Positions 43,044-52,717 of a stretch of 64,000 bases of DNA are shown here, in pieces (the first letter of the stretch is position 1; the number at the start of each line of letters is the position of its first letter). The notes below the pieces were generated by a model that made no database searches, had not been told where the DNA came from, and saw only the letters and a program-made list of their open reading frames with translations. The DNA lies in the NCBI RefSeq assembly GCF_014641555.1, contig NZ_BMHY01000003.1, forward strand, positions 327,367-391,366, given 5' to 3'. The position numbers were made by a program, and so were the translations under genes. The DNA is from Paenibacillus radicis (ex Gao et al. 2016). Lineage in GTDB: Bacteria; Bacillota; Bacilli; Paenibacillales; Paenibacillaceae.

Positions 43044-43066
43044 CCTTCATCACAATGAATGCCTGT

Positions 43067-43807
43067 CTAATCAGCGACTCCTGCGTTTCTTCCGGCTTCC
43101 GAATAGTCAGCCGTGTACTTATAGCCGAATCCCCAGACCGTACGAATCAGACGGGGCTCCTTCGGATTATGCTCGATTTTTTTCCGTAAATTTACGATAT
43201 GAACGTCAATCGCCCGATCCGTGACAAAGGAATCGAATCCCCTTATCGCGTTAATCAGCTCCTCACGGCTGAATACTTTGCCCGGATGGGCAAGAAACAG
43301 CTTCATCATCTCGTATTCGGAGAAAGTCGTCTCTACCAGCTTGCCTCTTACGAGCAGTAAACGGCGTTCCAAATCCAATTGAATCGGCAAGCCGTTCAAC
43401 GCGGGTAGAGCCTGTTCCGCTTCTGCCTCTGGTTCCGGAGCGGCAATATGGGAACGGCGAATTAACGCCTCCACCCTTGCCGTCATCTCATGCATGCTAA
43501 AGGGCTTGCACATATAGTCATCCGCTCCGGCCTTTAAGGCCAGCACACGTTCCGACACTTCACTCTTCATGGACAAAATCATAATCGGCACATTAGACCG
43601 TTCTCTGAGCGTACTGCACACTTCCATGCCGTCCCGATCCGGCAGCATTAAATCCAGCAGCACAATATCGGGATCAAATTCATTCGCCGTCCGCAGCCCT
43701 TCCTCCGCAAGTCCCGCTTGCTTCACCAAGTAGCCTTCTTCCGACAAATACATAGACAGCATATCACTCATCATGACGTCATCTTCTATGACTAAAACTT
43801 TATACAC
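43067..43807 (-). CDS. OmpR/PhoB-family response regulator
   Basis: The 246-residue protein has a receiver domain (VIEDDVMMSD acidic pocket, phospho-acceptor in IVLLDLMLPDRDG, switch Lys in MCKPFS) and a winged-helix domain ending VWGFGYKYTADYS. The linker is rich in Glu and Ala. I place the start at GTG 43807 (MYKVLVIEDD), eight bases after GAGGGG. The upstream GTG has no spacing. It lies 139 bases after the large hybrid kinase on the same strand and may be its partner, though hybrid kinases usually signal through HPt proteins to other regulators. Confidence 0.9.
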   Translation of the reverse strand: MYKVLVIEDDVMMSDMLSMYLSEEGYLVKQAGLAEEGLRTANEFDPDIVLLDLMLPDRDGMEVCSTLRERSNVPIMILSMKSEVSERVLALKAGADDYMCKPFSMHEMTARVEALIRRSHIAAPEPEAEAEQALPALNGLPIQLDLERRLLLVRGKLVETTFSEYEMMKLFLAHPGKVFSREELINAIRGFDSFVTDRAIDVHIVNLRKKIEHNPKEPRLIRTVWGFGYKYTADYSEAGRNAGVAD

Positions 43808-43946
43808 TGGCGCCACCCCTCATTGGGATTGGAGATTTCTGTCGAATTCGATATTATATCCATAATATACAATATCGCTCCCAGAGGGACAATCGTTTGT
43901 TAGAAAAATGTTAGGAATATTTGTCGAACTAGCAAACAATTATTTG

Positions 43947-46900
43947 CTACATTCTGTTTTTCAATGCGAATAGTGTTTCGTCAAGCCGCTGTCTAAGCCG
44001 TCCGGCAGCTTCTTCCCAGCCTTGCTCCTCGAATGGCTCTCGTTTGACAACCGCCTCTAGCGCCCCAGCCTCGCAAGCGATGGAATGTGCCGATAAATGA
44101 CTGGAAGCGCCCTTCAACGTATGCAGCATTCGTTTGACCGTGCTAAGCTGTCCGCTTTGCAAGTTTGCTTCAAGCTTATCCATGAAATCCGAGTAATCGC
44201 TCTCGAATTGATCCAGCATATGCAGCAAAATCATTTGCTTGCCGTTCACACGAGCAAGCGCCGCATCCAGATCAATTCCTTCAACGGCCGGTATCGTATG
44301 CTCGATCAATGCAGGGGCCCCCGGCAGCTTGTCCTGCAGCGAGCGGGCAAGCGGCAGATGAAGCGACAAAGCAATAGCGGAATACAGCTGCTCCGCGTTA
44401 ATTGGTTTCGTAACAACTCCGTTCATACCAATCCGCATGTACGTTTCATGATCGGATCGAAGCGTATTGGCCGTCACTGCAATAATCGGAATATGCCGGT
44501 ATAGAATGTTGTCGCGAATGATCCGCGTCGCTTCCATTCCATCCATCTCCGGCATGTGAATATCCATCAGGATGAGCTGCCACTCTTCCTGCTCCAGCAT
44601 CTGCAGCGCCTCCTTGCCGTTCGCCGCCACGCCAACCTCAAAGCCGTAAGCCTTCAGCATTTCCTGGGCTACCATCTGATTAATGGCATTATCCTCCGCA
44701 AGCAAAATGCGCACGCCGCTTGCCGGCCCCGCTGCCATCGAAACGGCAGCTTCTGCGGCAGCTTCTCTCAGCGCATGATCTGCAAATCGCCGCTGCTCTG
44801 TGCTGGCGGAATCGATCATCAGCCGGCTAAGCGCCGTATACATCGCTTGCCGCGTAACCGGCTTCGTAAGCAGCGCAGACGGCCGCTCTGATTCCGGCAT
44901 CTGCAGCAGCTCATCCCTTCCGAAGGAAGTGGTGAACACAGCAGTCTGAACGCCTGCGGCCTCCGCTTCCTTATGGAAGGCAAGCCACGTTTCCGCCCCA
45001 TACATATCCGGCATCTCCATATCGAGCATAATAAGCTTCGGCCGTTCCGCCGCCTTCACCCGCTTCAAGCGTGCCCTAGCCGATTTCCAGGAATAGAACG
45101 GTACAGGGGTCAGCCCAAAGGAATCGACAACTTTATACCAGTGAAGCCGCATTTCATCATTATCCTCGACGATCCAAATCGGCTTCTGCTGCTCAGCTCC
45201 TTCAATGGAATAATTCACAGGTGCTGAATTTGGCAGCAGCGCAAATCGAAGCTCGAATTGAAAGCGGCTGCCGGCTCCAAGTTCACTCTCAACCTGCAGT
45301 TTGCCGCCCATCATTTCGACGAAAGCATTGGAGATAACGAGGCCGAGACCGGTGCCGCCAAACTTGCGGGTTGTGGAGCTGTCTGCTTGCGTAAACGGCA
45401 CAAACAGCTTGTCCACCTGCTCCTGCGACATCCCGATGCCAGTATCCTCTACCATGAAGCGCAGCTTCAGGCTGTCCTCCTGCTGATCCAGAACCGTGAG
45501 CCTCAGCATCACTCTGCCCTGTGACGTAAACTTAATCGCATTCATGCAAAGGTTGAGCAAAATTTGCTCCAAGCGCAGCGGATCGCCAACGAGCGTAATC
45601 GGCAAGTCCTTCGGTGAATCCAGTATAAATTCGAATTGCTCTTTGCCGCCCATAAAGATGCTGAGCTGATCGGCCAACCGGTGAAGCAGCTCCTCCGGCT
45701 TAAATGCCAGCCGTTCCGGTTCAACTTTGCCGGCCTCGATTTTGGAAAAATCGAGGATGTCGTTAATAATGCGAAGCAGCGTGTCGGAGGACGTGTTGAT
45801 CTTATCCATATAATCCTTCTGCGAGGCCGACAGCCCCGTACGCCGCATAAGCTGCGCCAAGCCGATAATGCCATTGAGCGGTGTGCGTATTTCATGGCTC
45901 ATCAGCGCCAAGAAGCTGCTCTTCGCCGTATTCGCTTCCTCCGCTTCTTGCGTAGCCCGGATCAGCTCCTCCTGGATACGCTGCTGCTCGGATACATCAC
46001 GAGCTATACAGGAGTAGAACAATTCACCCGTCCGGCTGTTGGCATGGGCAACAACGACCATCGATACAAATATTTTTTTGCCCTCGCAGGTGAGCAGTTC
46101 CGCATTGCCCTCCCAGAAGCCCAAGCGCTCTGCTATTCTAGCGCCGTTAATCAGCTCTTGGTATGCAGGCGGTTCCAAATGACGCTTTAATGTCGTATAT
46201 TTCGCCGATGCGTCCAGCGCCAGCATTTCCTTGCCTGCCGTATTCATGTAAATAATGCGCCCTCTATGATCAACAGAGGCAATTAAATCCTGCGCGGAGC
46301 CCACGATATCGAGCAGCCGGTTCTGCATCTTTTCCATCTGCAAGTGCTCCGAAATGTCATAGGCCATGCCCACGGTTCCTGTAAATTTGCCGTTATGGTC
46401 ACGCAGTCCGTTGCTGCTGTGGCGCACCGGAATTCTAGTTCCGCTTCTATGTATGAAAGTCCATTCCCGCTCGTAAGAGAAGTTTTCCAGCCTCAGTTCA
46501 TGGAACAGCTCCAGCCCTGGCACAACGGTTCTCCCCAGCCGATCGGACAACAGCTCCGCTTCCTCGCGAATCTCCTCCGGATCGATGAACAGCAGCGGCG
46601 TCGCATGACCGCGCACCTCCTCCAGCTTATAGCCGATTAAATGCTCGGCAGCCGTGTTCATATAGGAAATGCGGTAATGTTCATCCAGCACGATAAACGC
46701 ATACTGGTTCTGGTTAATAATCGCGCCGAGCTGCTCGAACATATCCTTCAAGTGCACCATCATGCCATTGACAGATGCCGCCAGCTTGCCTACCTCATCG
46801 CTTGGCAGCTCGTTCAAATGCTCGGCATCGAACCTGCCGTCCGCCGCTTGCTCCGTTACAGCAAGAATGCCTTCGAGACGGCGGACGATCGTTGCAAAAA

Positions 46901-47798
46901 AGATAAAAAACAAAATAACGACGACAATTTCCGCCAGCGCAATGGTCGCAAAAGTCTGCAGGAACACCCGGTTCAGCCCTTCGTTCAGGCTGGAGCTTGG
47001 CATTTCCAGCGAGAAGCGCCATCCGGTCACCGAATCCACTTTTTCGTAAAAGACGATGTGTTTATGCGTTCCCCTTTTCTGCTGGAAGGTTCCCGACTGC
47101 TCCTGCTGAGCGGTTCCTGCACCCTTGGCCTTGGCTTCCATCGCTTCCTTGAATCCAATTGTTTCATCCAGCTCCTGATTGGGTGCAGCCGAATAGATCA
47201 TCTCGCCTTCACGGTTGAACATCCGGAATACGCCTGTTTCCTGCTTTTCTTGACGGAGATAGGGCTCAAGCACGGACAACTGCATGGAAGCATAGACGAC
47301 ACCGATAATTTTGTTCTGATCGCCATAGACCGGAACGACGATAAACGACTGCTTGTCATTCTCGAAAAAAGGAATCATCGGATCGGTAATCGTAACTTTG
47401 CCTTCGATAGCATCCAAGAAGAAGGATTGGCCGCCCATGGGAATCGTTGGTCCGTTGGTCCGGATCGCAAAACCGTTGGGATGAACGAATCCGATCGCAT
47501 GGTAGGTAAAACCGGATCGCACGAGTTCACGATTGAAATAACGCAGGCGCTCCTCGTCCGTTCCGAAACGGACAACGTCGGTGCGGCTCATAACCAGCAC
47601 CTCAGCGCGCCGGATAGCAAGCCAGGCCGCCAGCTGGCTCGCCCCGCTTTGCAGCCTGCTCATCGTTTTCTCCTTCGCCGAATCGATCATTTGCTCACGT
47701 ACGGTCATATAGTTGCTGACCCCGGCGAGCAATAACGGAATGATGGAGATCAACACGATCAGCAGCAGTCCTTTTGTTCTGAGCGACATTTTATTCAA
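43947..47798 (-). CDS. Hybrid sensor histidine kinase, Cache-HAMP-PAS-PAS-HisKA-HATPase-REC-REC-HPt
   Basis: The protein has 1283 residues. An extracellular double-Cache sensor lies between helices near 10-30 and 282-305, then HAMP (about 306-360), two PAS domains (about 360-605), HisKA (MSHEIRTPLN, His635) and HATPase (GTGLGLVISNAFVEMMGG). A first receiver (IVEDNDEMR, MLDMEMPDM) and a second (LLAEDNAINQMV, LMDIHMPEMDGMEATR) follow, and a C-terminal HPt domain carries His1226 in MLHTLKGASSHL. This is a complete internal phosphorelay like BarA/TorS. The TTG start has AAGGAG eight bases upstream; the ATG three codons on is less well spaced. The signal is unknown. Confidence 0.93.
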   Translation of the reverse strand: MNKMSLRTKGLLLIVLISIIPLLLAGVSNYMTVREQMIDSAKEKTMSRLQSGASQLAAWLAIRRAEVLVMSRTDVVRFGTDEERLRYFNRELVRSGFTYHAIGFVHPNGFAIRTNGPTIPMGGQSFFLDAIEGKVTITDPMIPFFENDKQSFIVVPVYGDQNKIIGVVYASMQLSVLEPYLRQEKQETGVFRMFNREGEMIYSAAPNQELDETIGFKEAMEAKAKGAGTAQQEQSGTFQQKRGTHKHIVFYEKVDSVTGWRFSLEMPSSSLNEGLNRVFLQTFATIALAEIVVVILFFIFFATIVRRLEGILAVTEQAADGRFDAEHLNELPSDEVGKLAASVNGMMVHLKDMFEQLGAIINQNQYAFIVLDEHYRISYMNTAAEHLIGYKLEEVRGHATPLLFIDPEEIREEAELLSDRLGRTVVPGLELFHELRLENFSYEREWTFIHRSGTRIPVRHSSNGLRDHNGKFTGTVGMAYDISEHLQMEKMQNRLLDIVGSAQDLIASVDHRGRIIYMNTAGKEMLALDASAKYTTLKRHLEPPAYQELINGARIAERLGFWEGNAELLTCEGKKIFVSMVVVAHANSRTGELFYSCIARDVSEQQRIQEELIRATQEAEEANTAKSSFLALMSHEIRTPLNGIIGLAQLMRRTGLSASQKDYMDKINTSSDTLLRIINDILDFSKIEAGKVEPERLAFKPEELLHRLADQLSIFMGGKEQFEFILDSPKDLPITLVGDPLRLEQILLNLCMNAIKFTSQGRVMLRLTVLDQQEDSLKLRFMVEDTGIGMSQEQVDKLFVPFTQADSSTTRKFGGTGLGLVISNAFVEMMGGKLQVESELGAGSRFQFELRFALLPNSAPVNYSIEGAEQQKPIWIVEDNDEMRLHWYKVVDSFGLTPVPFYSWKSARARLKRVKAAERPKLIMLDMEMPDMYGAETWLAFHKEAEAAGVQTAVFTTSFGRDELLQMPESERPSALLTKPVTRQAMYTALSRLMIDSASTEQRRFADHALREAAAEAAVSMAAGPASGVRILLAEDNAINQMVAQEMLKAYGFEVGVAANGKEALQMLEQEEWQLILMDIHMPEMDGMEATRIIRDNILYRHIPIIAVTANTLRSDHETYMRIGMNGVVTKPINAEQLYSAIALSLHLPLARSLQDKLPGAPALIEHTIPAVEGIDLDAALARVNGKQMILLHMLDQFESDYSDFMDKLEANLQSGQLSTVKRMLHTLKGASSHLSAHSIACEAGALEAVVKREPFEEQGWEEAAGRLRQRLDETLFALKNRM

Positions 47799-47870
47799 CC
47801 CGCTTGCTCCTTCCGAGCGATGTCATTTCTTGTATTATACCGTCCAAGACTGCCAAATGGCGATATGGCG

Positions 47871-47912
47871 AAAAAAAACGCCCGGACAGGGATTCCACCC
47901 CGTCTAGGCGTC
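47871..47912 (-). terminator. Terminator of the aldo/keto reductase gene
   Basis: The minus strand reads ACGCCTAGACGGGG, loop, CCCTGTCCGGGCGT, then eight T. It ends 15 bases after the stop at 47927. Confidence 0.82.
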
Positions 47913-47926
47913 TAGTCTCCAAGCTA

Positions 47927-48919
47927 TTATTTTGCAAGAATTTCTTCGATCGCATGCAGCTCTTCAGCTGAGAAGTCCAGCCGGCTCAATGCGGCAACAT
48001 TGTCGTCGATTTGCTCTACACGGCTTGCGCCAATCAATGCGGACGTTACTTTTCCGCCTCGCAGCACCCACGCCAGCGCCATTTGAGCAAGCGATTGTCC
48101 CCGTTCCGACGCCAGCTCATTAAGACTGCGGATCTTCGCCAGCTTGTCTTCCGTAATCTGATCCGATTTCAGGAAGACGCTAGGGCCTCCTGCGCGGGAA
48201 TCGGCCGGAACACCGTTCAAGTAACGGTTGGTCAGCAGCCCTCCAGCCAGAGGAGAGAATACGATCGAGCCGATTCCATCCGTCTCCAGCACATCCTGCA
48301 AGCCGTCCTCGATCCAGCGGTTGAACATCGAATACGACGGCTGGTGAATGAGGCAAGGCGTGCCCAGCTGCTTCAAGATCGCCGACGCTTTGGCCGTTTG
48401 CTCTGCACTGTAGTTGGAGAGACCAACATAAAGCGCCTTGCCTTGCCGCACGATATGATCTAATGCAGCCATCGTTTCTTCAAGCGGAGTATCGGGATCC
48501 GGGCGGTGATGGTAGAAAATGTCCACGTACTCTAGACCCATCCGTTTCAAGCTCTGATCCAGGCTGGAAACTAGATATTTGCGGGAGCCCCACTCGCCGT
48601 AAGGCCCCTCCCACATGTAGTAGCCGGCCTTTGTCGATATAATAAGCTCATCGCGGTAAGCCGCGAGATCCTGATGTAAGATTTGTCCGAACATTTCTTC
48701 GGCTGAACCTGGCGGCGGTCCATAGTTGTTAGCCAGATCGAAGTGGGTAATGCCCAAATCGAACGCCCGGCGAACCATAGCTCTGCCATTCTCCAACCGG
48801 TCATTTCCTCCGAAATTATGCCACAAGCCAAGTGATACGGCCGGCAGCTTCAATCCGCTGCGTCCTGCCCGGTTGTATTTCATTTGTTCATAACGGTTTT
48901 GCTCCGGTAAATAAGCCAT
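47927..48919 (-). CDS. Aldo/keto reductase, YghZ (L-glyceraldehyde-3-phosphate reductase) type
   Basis: The 330-residue protein closely tracks E. coli YghZ as I remember it: SLGLWHNFGG, HFDLANNYGPPPGSAEE, DELIISTKAGYYMW, GSRKYLVSSLDQSLKRMGLE and FSPLAGGLLTNRYLNG. YghZ reduces L-glyceraldehyde 3-phosphate and detoxifies methylglyoxal. The tetrad is Asp and Tyr in DLANNYG, Lys in STKAG and His in FYHHRPDP. AGGAGG lies 11 bases before the ATG. It sits inside a run of signalling genes on the same strand but has its own terminator. Confidence 0.92.
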   Translation of the reverse strand: MAYLPEQNRYEQMKYNRAGRSGLKLPAVSLGLWHNFGGNDRLENGRAMVRRAFDLGITHFDLANNYGPPPGSAEEMFGQILHQDLAAYRDELIISTKAGYYMWEGPYGEWGSRKYLVSSLDQSLKRMGLEYVDIFYHHRPDPDTPLEETMAALDHIVRQGKALYVGLSNYSAEQTAKASAILKQLGTPCLIHQPSYSMFNRWIEDGLQDVLETDGIGSIVFSPLAGGLLTNRYLNGVPADSRAGGPSVFLKSDQITEDKLAKIRSLNELASERGQSLAQMALAWVLRGGKVTSALIGASRVEQIDDNVAALSRLDFSAEELHAIEEILAK

Positions 48920-49010
48920 CGATGTTCATCCTCCTATGTATAGACTACTCCTCTATTGTAACCGAGCTGAAACGCCAATGCTATTCCAGCCCAAGAAGCT
49001 TTTGTAAAAG

Positions 49011-50468
49011 CTAGGCTGGCGCCGCCCCGTCGATCCACTTTAACTGGAACTCCCGGCTTGATCTGATCGTTTCATCGAAAAAATCACGCTGCTCCGCAGC
49101 AAGAGACGAGAAGGCCTCCACGCAGGATGGATCGAAATGCTTGCCGCTTTCCCCGCGGATATGATCCAGCGCCTCCTCATGAGACAAAGCTTGGCGATAG
49201 GATCGCGAAGAAGTGAGCGCATCATAGACATCCGCAACAGCGATCACTCTAGCGAGCAGCGGAATGCGGCTGCCGCTTAGACCGCTTGGATAACCGCTGC
49301 CGTCCCAGCGCTCATGATGGGAACGGATAACAGCCAGTTCTTCCTGCATGAAGCCCAGCCTCCGGCACAAATGGTAGCCGGTCAACGGATGCTCCTCGAT
49401 AATGGTCCGTTCCTCTAAATCCAGCTTGCCGGGTTTGTTCAGAATATGGCTGGGAATGCTTAATTTGCCGATATCGTGGACGATCCCCCCTTGGGCGATT
49501 GCCCGCAGCTGATTGGAGGATAAACCCATTTCTTCTCCTAGCTTGAGAGCATAGATCGCTACCCGGTAGTTATGTCCGGCCGTATAGGCATCTCTGCTCT
49601 CAGTCGCCCGAATAAGCTCCTTAATAGCCGGTGACATATAAGCCTGAATCCATTCTCTCGGATTGCTGCGAAGCAAGAGCAGCATGGAGGAGGTTAACGA
49701 GCCTGTGCTTCTATATTGCAGTAAAATGCCCGCCAACATGCCAATGACCGAGGCCAGCAGCAAAATATGATACAGCCACCAGCTCAGCTTCCACGATTCT
49801 CCGGTGACGATAATTACTTGCGCCAGAATCATCCAGCCGGCGCTATATACGATAGCTAGCTGAAGCGGAAAGCGGGAGGATGCGTACGTTTGCCAGTAAC
49901 GCATCATCGTCCATAGATTCAGACCGATAATGATGCCCGTCGCAATCCAGCGCATTGGGTTTTCTTTCAAATGCAGCCATTCCGTCACTTGAGGCACGTT
50001 CCATAAGAGCAGACAGAGCGCAACCAGTGCAGCTGACCACACCGGAACAAGCCAGCGCTGCCAGCGGGACAGCCAGCGGATGACAAGACGATCCGAGGAC
50101 ATGGAAGACAGCCAAAGCCATAGCACAGCCAGCAGAATGCTAATCTGAGCCGCAGACCCGGATATGTTGGAATGATGGCTGAGGAAGCCGGGTGTAGACA
50201 TGCCGTGTAAGGTAAACAAAGCAGCTAGCGAGACATATGCGAGTGACAGGAAACTGATTTTCAAATTACGAATCCGAATAGCGGAAATTCCGATCGCTAC
50301 GGCAACAACCAAGGCAATCAGGGAGACAATGCTTACAATGTAGAAATGTCCATGTGGAGAGTGAATGTCGGCATCCAGCGGAGACGTGCTCCGCAAACCG
50401 ATGTAGATGGCCAGCGGCAATGCCATAGACAAAGCAAACCAGCCGTAAACCCGATGTGTGATACGCAT
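49011..50468 (-). CDS. Membrane HD-GYP domain protein
   Basis: The 485-residue protein has about eight or nine membrane helices in the first 270 residues with no recognised sensor name. An HD-GYP phosphodiesterase domain follows: TAGHNYRVAIYALKL, IVHDIGKLSIP (HD), HPLTGYHLCRRLGF, HHERWDGSGYPSGL (GYP) and IAVADVYDALTSSR. HD-GYP enzymes hydrolyse cyclic-di-GMP or related cyclic dinucleotides. It lies 24 bases downstream of the MHYT-GGDEF-EAL gene, so the pair is probably one transcript with opposed activities. GGGGAGG precedes the ATG by eight bases. Confidence 0.92.
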   Translation of the reverse strand: MRITHRVYGWFALSMALPLAIYIGLRSTSPLDADIHSPHGHFYIVSIVSLIALVVAVAIGISAIRIRNLKISFLSLAYVSLAALFTLHGMSTPGFLSHHSNISGSAAQISILLAVLWLWLSSMSSDRLVIRWLSRWQRWLVPVWSAALVALCLLLWNVPQVTEWLHLKENPMRWIATGIIIGLNLWTMMRYWQTYASSRFPLQLAIVYSAGWMILAQVIIVTGESWKLSWWLYHILLLASVIGMLAGILLQYRSTGSLTSSMLLLLRSNPREWIQAYMSPAIKELIRATESRDAYTAGHNYRVAIYALKLGEEMGLSSNQLRAIAQGGIVHDIGKLSIPSHILNKPGKLDLEERTIIEEHPLTGYHLCRRLGFMQEELAVIRSHHERWDGSGYPSGLSGSRIPLLARVIAVADVYDALTSSRSYRQALSHEEALDHIRGESGKHFDPSCVEAFSSLAAEQRDFFDETIRSSREFQLKWIDGAAPA

Positions 50469-50492
50469 GACCGAATCCTCCCCTTAATATGA

Positions 50493-52523
50493 TTACGAGA
50501 TCCCTTGTATATGAGCACGATTCAGTGCCGCCATCCATTCATCCAATTGATCTCGTGGCATCGGCTTACTGAAGTAAAAGCCCTGCATCACCTGGCAGCC
50601 GGAAGCCTTCAAAAAATCAAGTTGCTGCTCCGTCTCCACCCCTTCCGCCACCACTTGAAGGTTGAGCTGGCTGGCAAGCGTAATGATCGTATTAACGACA
50701 GCTCGCTTGGCTGGGGAATGACTCTGCTGCATAAACAGCTTGTCGATCTTCAGCGTATGGAATGGAATGAGATCAAGGCTGCCGAGCGAGGAATAGCCGG
50801 AACCGAAATCATCCATCGATATCGTAATCCCCATATCCTGCAACGGCTTTAACTGATTAACGACGTCCGTCACATTGTTCATGACGATCGTCTCCGTAAT
50901 TTCCAGCTCCAGCAGCTCGGCGGGAAGCGAGGATCGCTCCAGCGCGAACAGGACCATATCCATCAGATTTTTACTGTCAAATACTTTAACTGAAAGATTA
51001 ACCGATACGGTAAGCGGCTCAGGCTCATGCTTATTCCACTGCACGCAATCGCGGCATGCCTGTTCCAGCACCCATCGTGTCATGGATACGATCATGCCCG
51101 TTTCTTCGGCAATCGGAATAAATTCATCCGGCGATATAATTCCATACGCGGGATGCTTCCAGCGCAACAGCGCTTCAAATCCGGTCGGATAGTTCGTATC
51201 CGCATTCCATTTGGGCTGATAGTAGTTAACGAACTGCCCTTTCGTCAGAGCCAGCTGCATGTCCTTCTCCAGCTCCATTCTGCGGGAAGCCATCTTATCC
51301 AGTTCCATGTTATAGACAAAATATTGATTTTTCCCCTGCCGCTTTGCTTGATACATTGCAGTATCCGCTGCTATGAGCAGCTTGGAACGATCCGTCCCAT
51401 GCTCGGGCGAACTGCTGATGCCGATGCTGCCGGTAATGTACAGCTCGTTGCCTTCCAAATAATACGGCTTGCGGATATGCTCCAATATGACAGATGCAAT
51501 ATGAGTGGCTTCTGCGGCGTTAATGCCTTTGCTAATAAGCAGAAACTCGTCGCCACCCAGACGAAATATTTCCGATTGTTGATCGTTGAATGTCTGAAGT
51601 CGTGAGGCGGCCTCTTGCACCAGCAAATCACCGATGTCATGGCCCAAGGTGTCGTTAATGACTTTGAAACGGTCCAAATCGAGGAAAAATAACGTGAATG
51701 ACGAGGCATTTTCTAATTCATCCTCAAAGTAACGGCTTAAAGCATGCCGGTTTGAAAGCCCGGTCAAGGGATCGCTGTATGCCATCCGCTCCAGGACGGT
51801 ACGGTCGAAATGAATAGCCCCCCAGGTGACGATCATAATCGCCAGCGTTGTGAAGGTGACGCCGAGCAGCAGAAATAAATTGACTGGCGCCGATTGAACG
51901 ACAACCTCCGGATTGCCGCACCAGAACGAAGCTGCAGCCATCCCTGTATAGTGCATGCCGCAGACCGCAAAGCCCATCAGCCCGGCTGCCGACCATTTGG
52001 AGAGACCGGCACGGGCGGAGTTCCGGAATTTATGGAACAAATAAAGAGCAGCACAGGAGGCCAGTACGGCAATAATGGCTGATAGCGCCCATAAGACGTT
52101 ATTATAAGTAATCGATACGGTTGGTGATTGCATCGACGCCATGCCGGTGTAATGCATCGTCACGATGCCAGCACCCATAATGGTTCCGCCTATGGCCAGC
52201 CGCGACCGGCTGTTCTTCTTCGTCAGCGAGAATAGAAACGCAAAGTAGGACGCCAAAATCGCCGCAACGATCGAAATCAGCGTTATCGGAATGTTATAGG
52301 TCATCGGCACGCCGACATGGAAAGCAATCATGCCGATAAAATGCATCGTCCAAATGCCGCTGCCCATGACAAAAGCGCTGGCTGCCATCCAGCCTTGCTG
52401 AGCTTTACCGCGAGAATGGGATATTTTATAAACTAAATTCAAAGACGAATACGAAGCCAGAATAGAAATGATAAAAGACAACGCAACGATCCAGCCATTA
52501 TAATCTCCAGTTAGTGCAAACAT
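50493..52523 (-). CDS. MHYT-GGDEF-EAL cyclic-di-GMP enzyme
   Basis: The 676-residue protein has seven helices carrying three MHYT repeats (WTMHFIGMIAF, TMHYTGMASMQ, GMHYTGMAAAS), proposed to sense oxygen, CO or NO through copper. A GGDEF domain follows with an intact LGGDEFLLIS (residues 323-327), then an EAL domain with FEALLRWKHP, LELEITETI, DDFGSGYSSLG, LKIDKLFM and AEGVET. Both synthesis and hydrolysis motifs are complete, unlike the protein at 41431. The closest known layout is Bacillus YkoW, which also has a PAS domain. The frame opens at 52550, but the ATG at 52523 follows CGGAGGG by about five bases. Confidence 0.93.
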   Translation of the reverse strand: MFALTGDYNGWIVALSFIISILASYSSLNLVYKISHSRGKAQQGWMAASAFVMGSGIWTMHFIGMIAFHVGVPMTYNIPITLISIVAAILASYFAFLFSLTKKNSRSRLAIGGTIMGAGIVTMHYTGMASMQSPTVSITYNNVLWALSAIIAVLASCAALYLFHKFRNSARAGLSKWSAAGLMGFAVCGMHYTGMAAASFWCGNPEVVVQSAPVNLFLLLGVTFTTLAIMIVTWGAIHFDRTVLERMAYSDPLTGLSNRHALSRYFEDELENASSFTLFFLDLDRFKVINDTLGHDIGDLLVQEAASRLQTFNDQQSEIFRLGGDEFLLISKGINAAEATHIASVILEHIRKPYYLEGNELYITGSIGISSSPEHGTDRSKLLIAADTAMYQAKRQGKNQYFVYNMELDKMASRRMELEKDMQLALTKGQFVNYYQPKWNADTNYPTGFEALLRWKHPAYGIISPDEFIPIAEETGMIVSMTRWVLEQACRDCVQWNKHEPEPLTVSVNLSVKVFDSKNLMDMVLFALERSSLPAELLELEITETIVMNNVTDVVNQLKPLQDMGITISMDDFGSGYSSLGSLDLIPFHTLKIDKLFMQQSHSPAKRAVVNTIITLASQLNLQVVAEGVETEQQLDFLKASGCQVMQGFYFSKPMPRDQLDEWMAALNRAHIQGIS

Positions 52524-52717
52524 ATTTTCCCTCCGCTCCAGCGCAATCACTGGGCGCTTGCTAAATTTTTCATCTGTATCTCTACTTATACAATCATACG
52601 AAATGGGCTAGGATGCAACATTTTTTTATTTTAGATTAAGGTTTTTTGTAAAATGTTTTGTTATAGTAGGTGAAGATTGCAAATTAGCACCGTATTATTG
52701 AAGGGAGCTCATAAAAA

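Noticed and set aside
46641..47735. 364-residue plus-strand frame
   Set aside because: It lies fully antisense to the hybrid kinase, whose domains are all clear. No ribosome binding site or family is seen.
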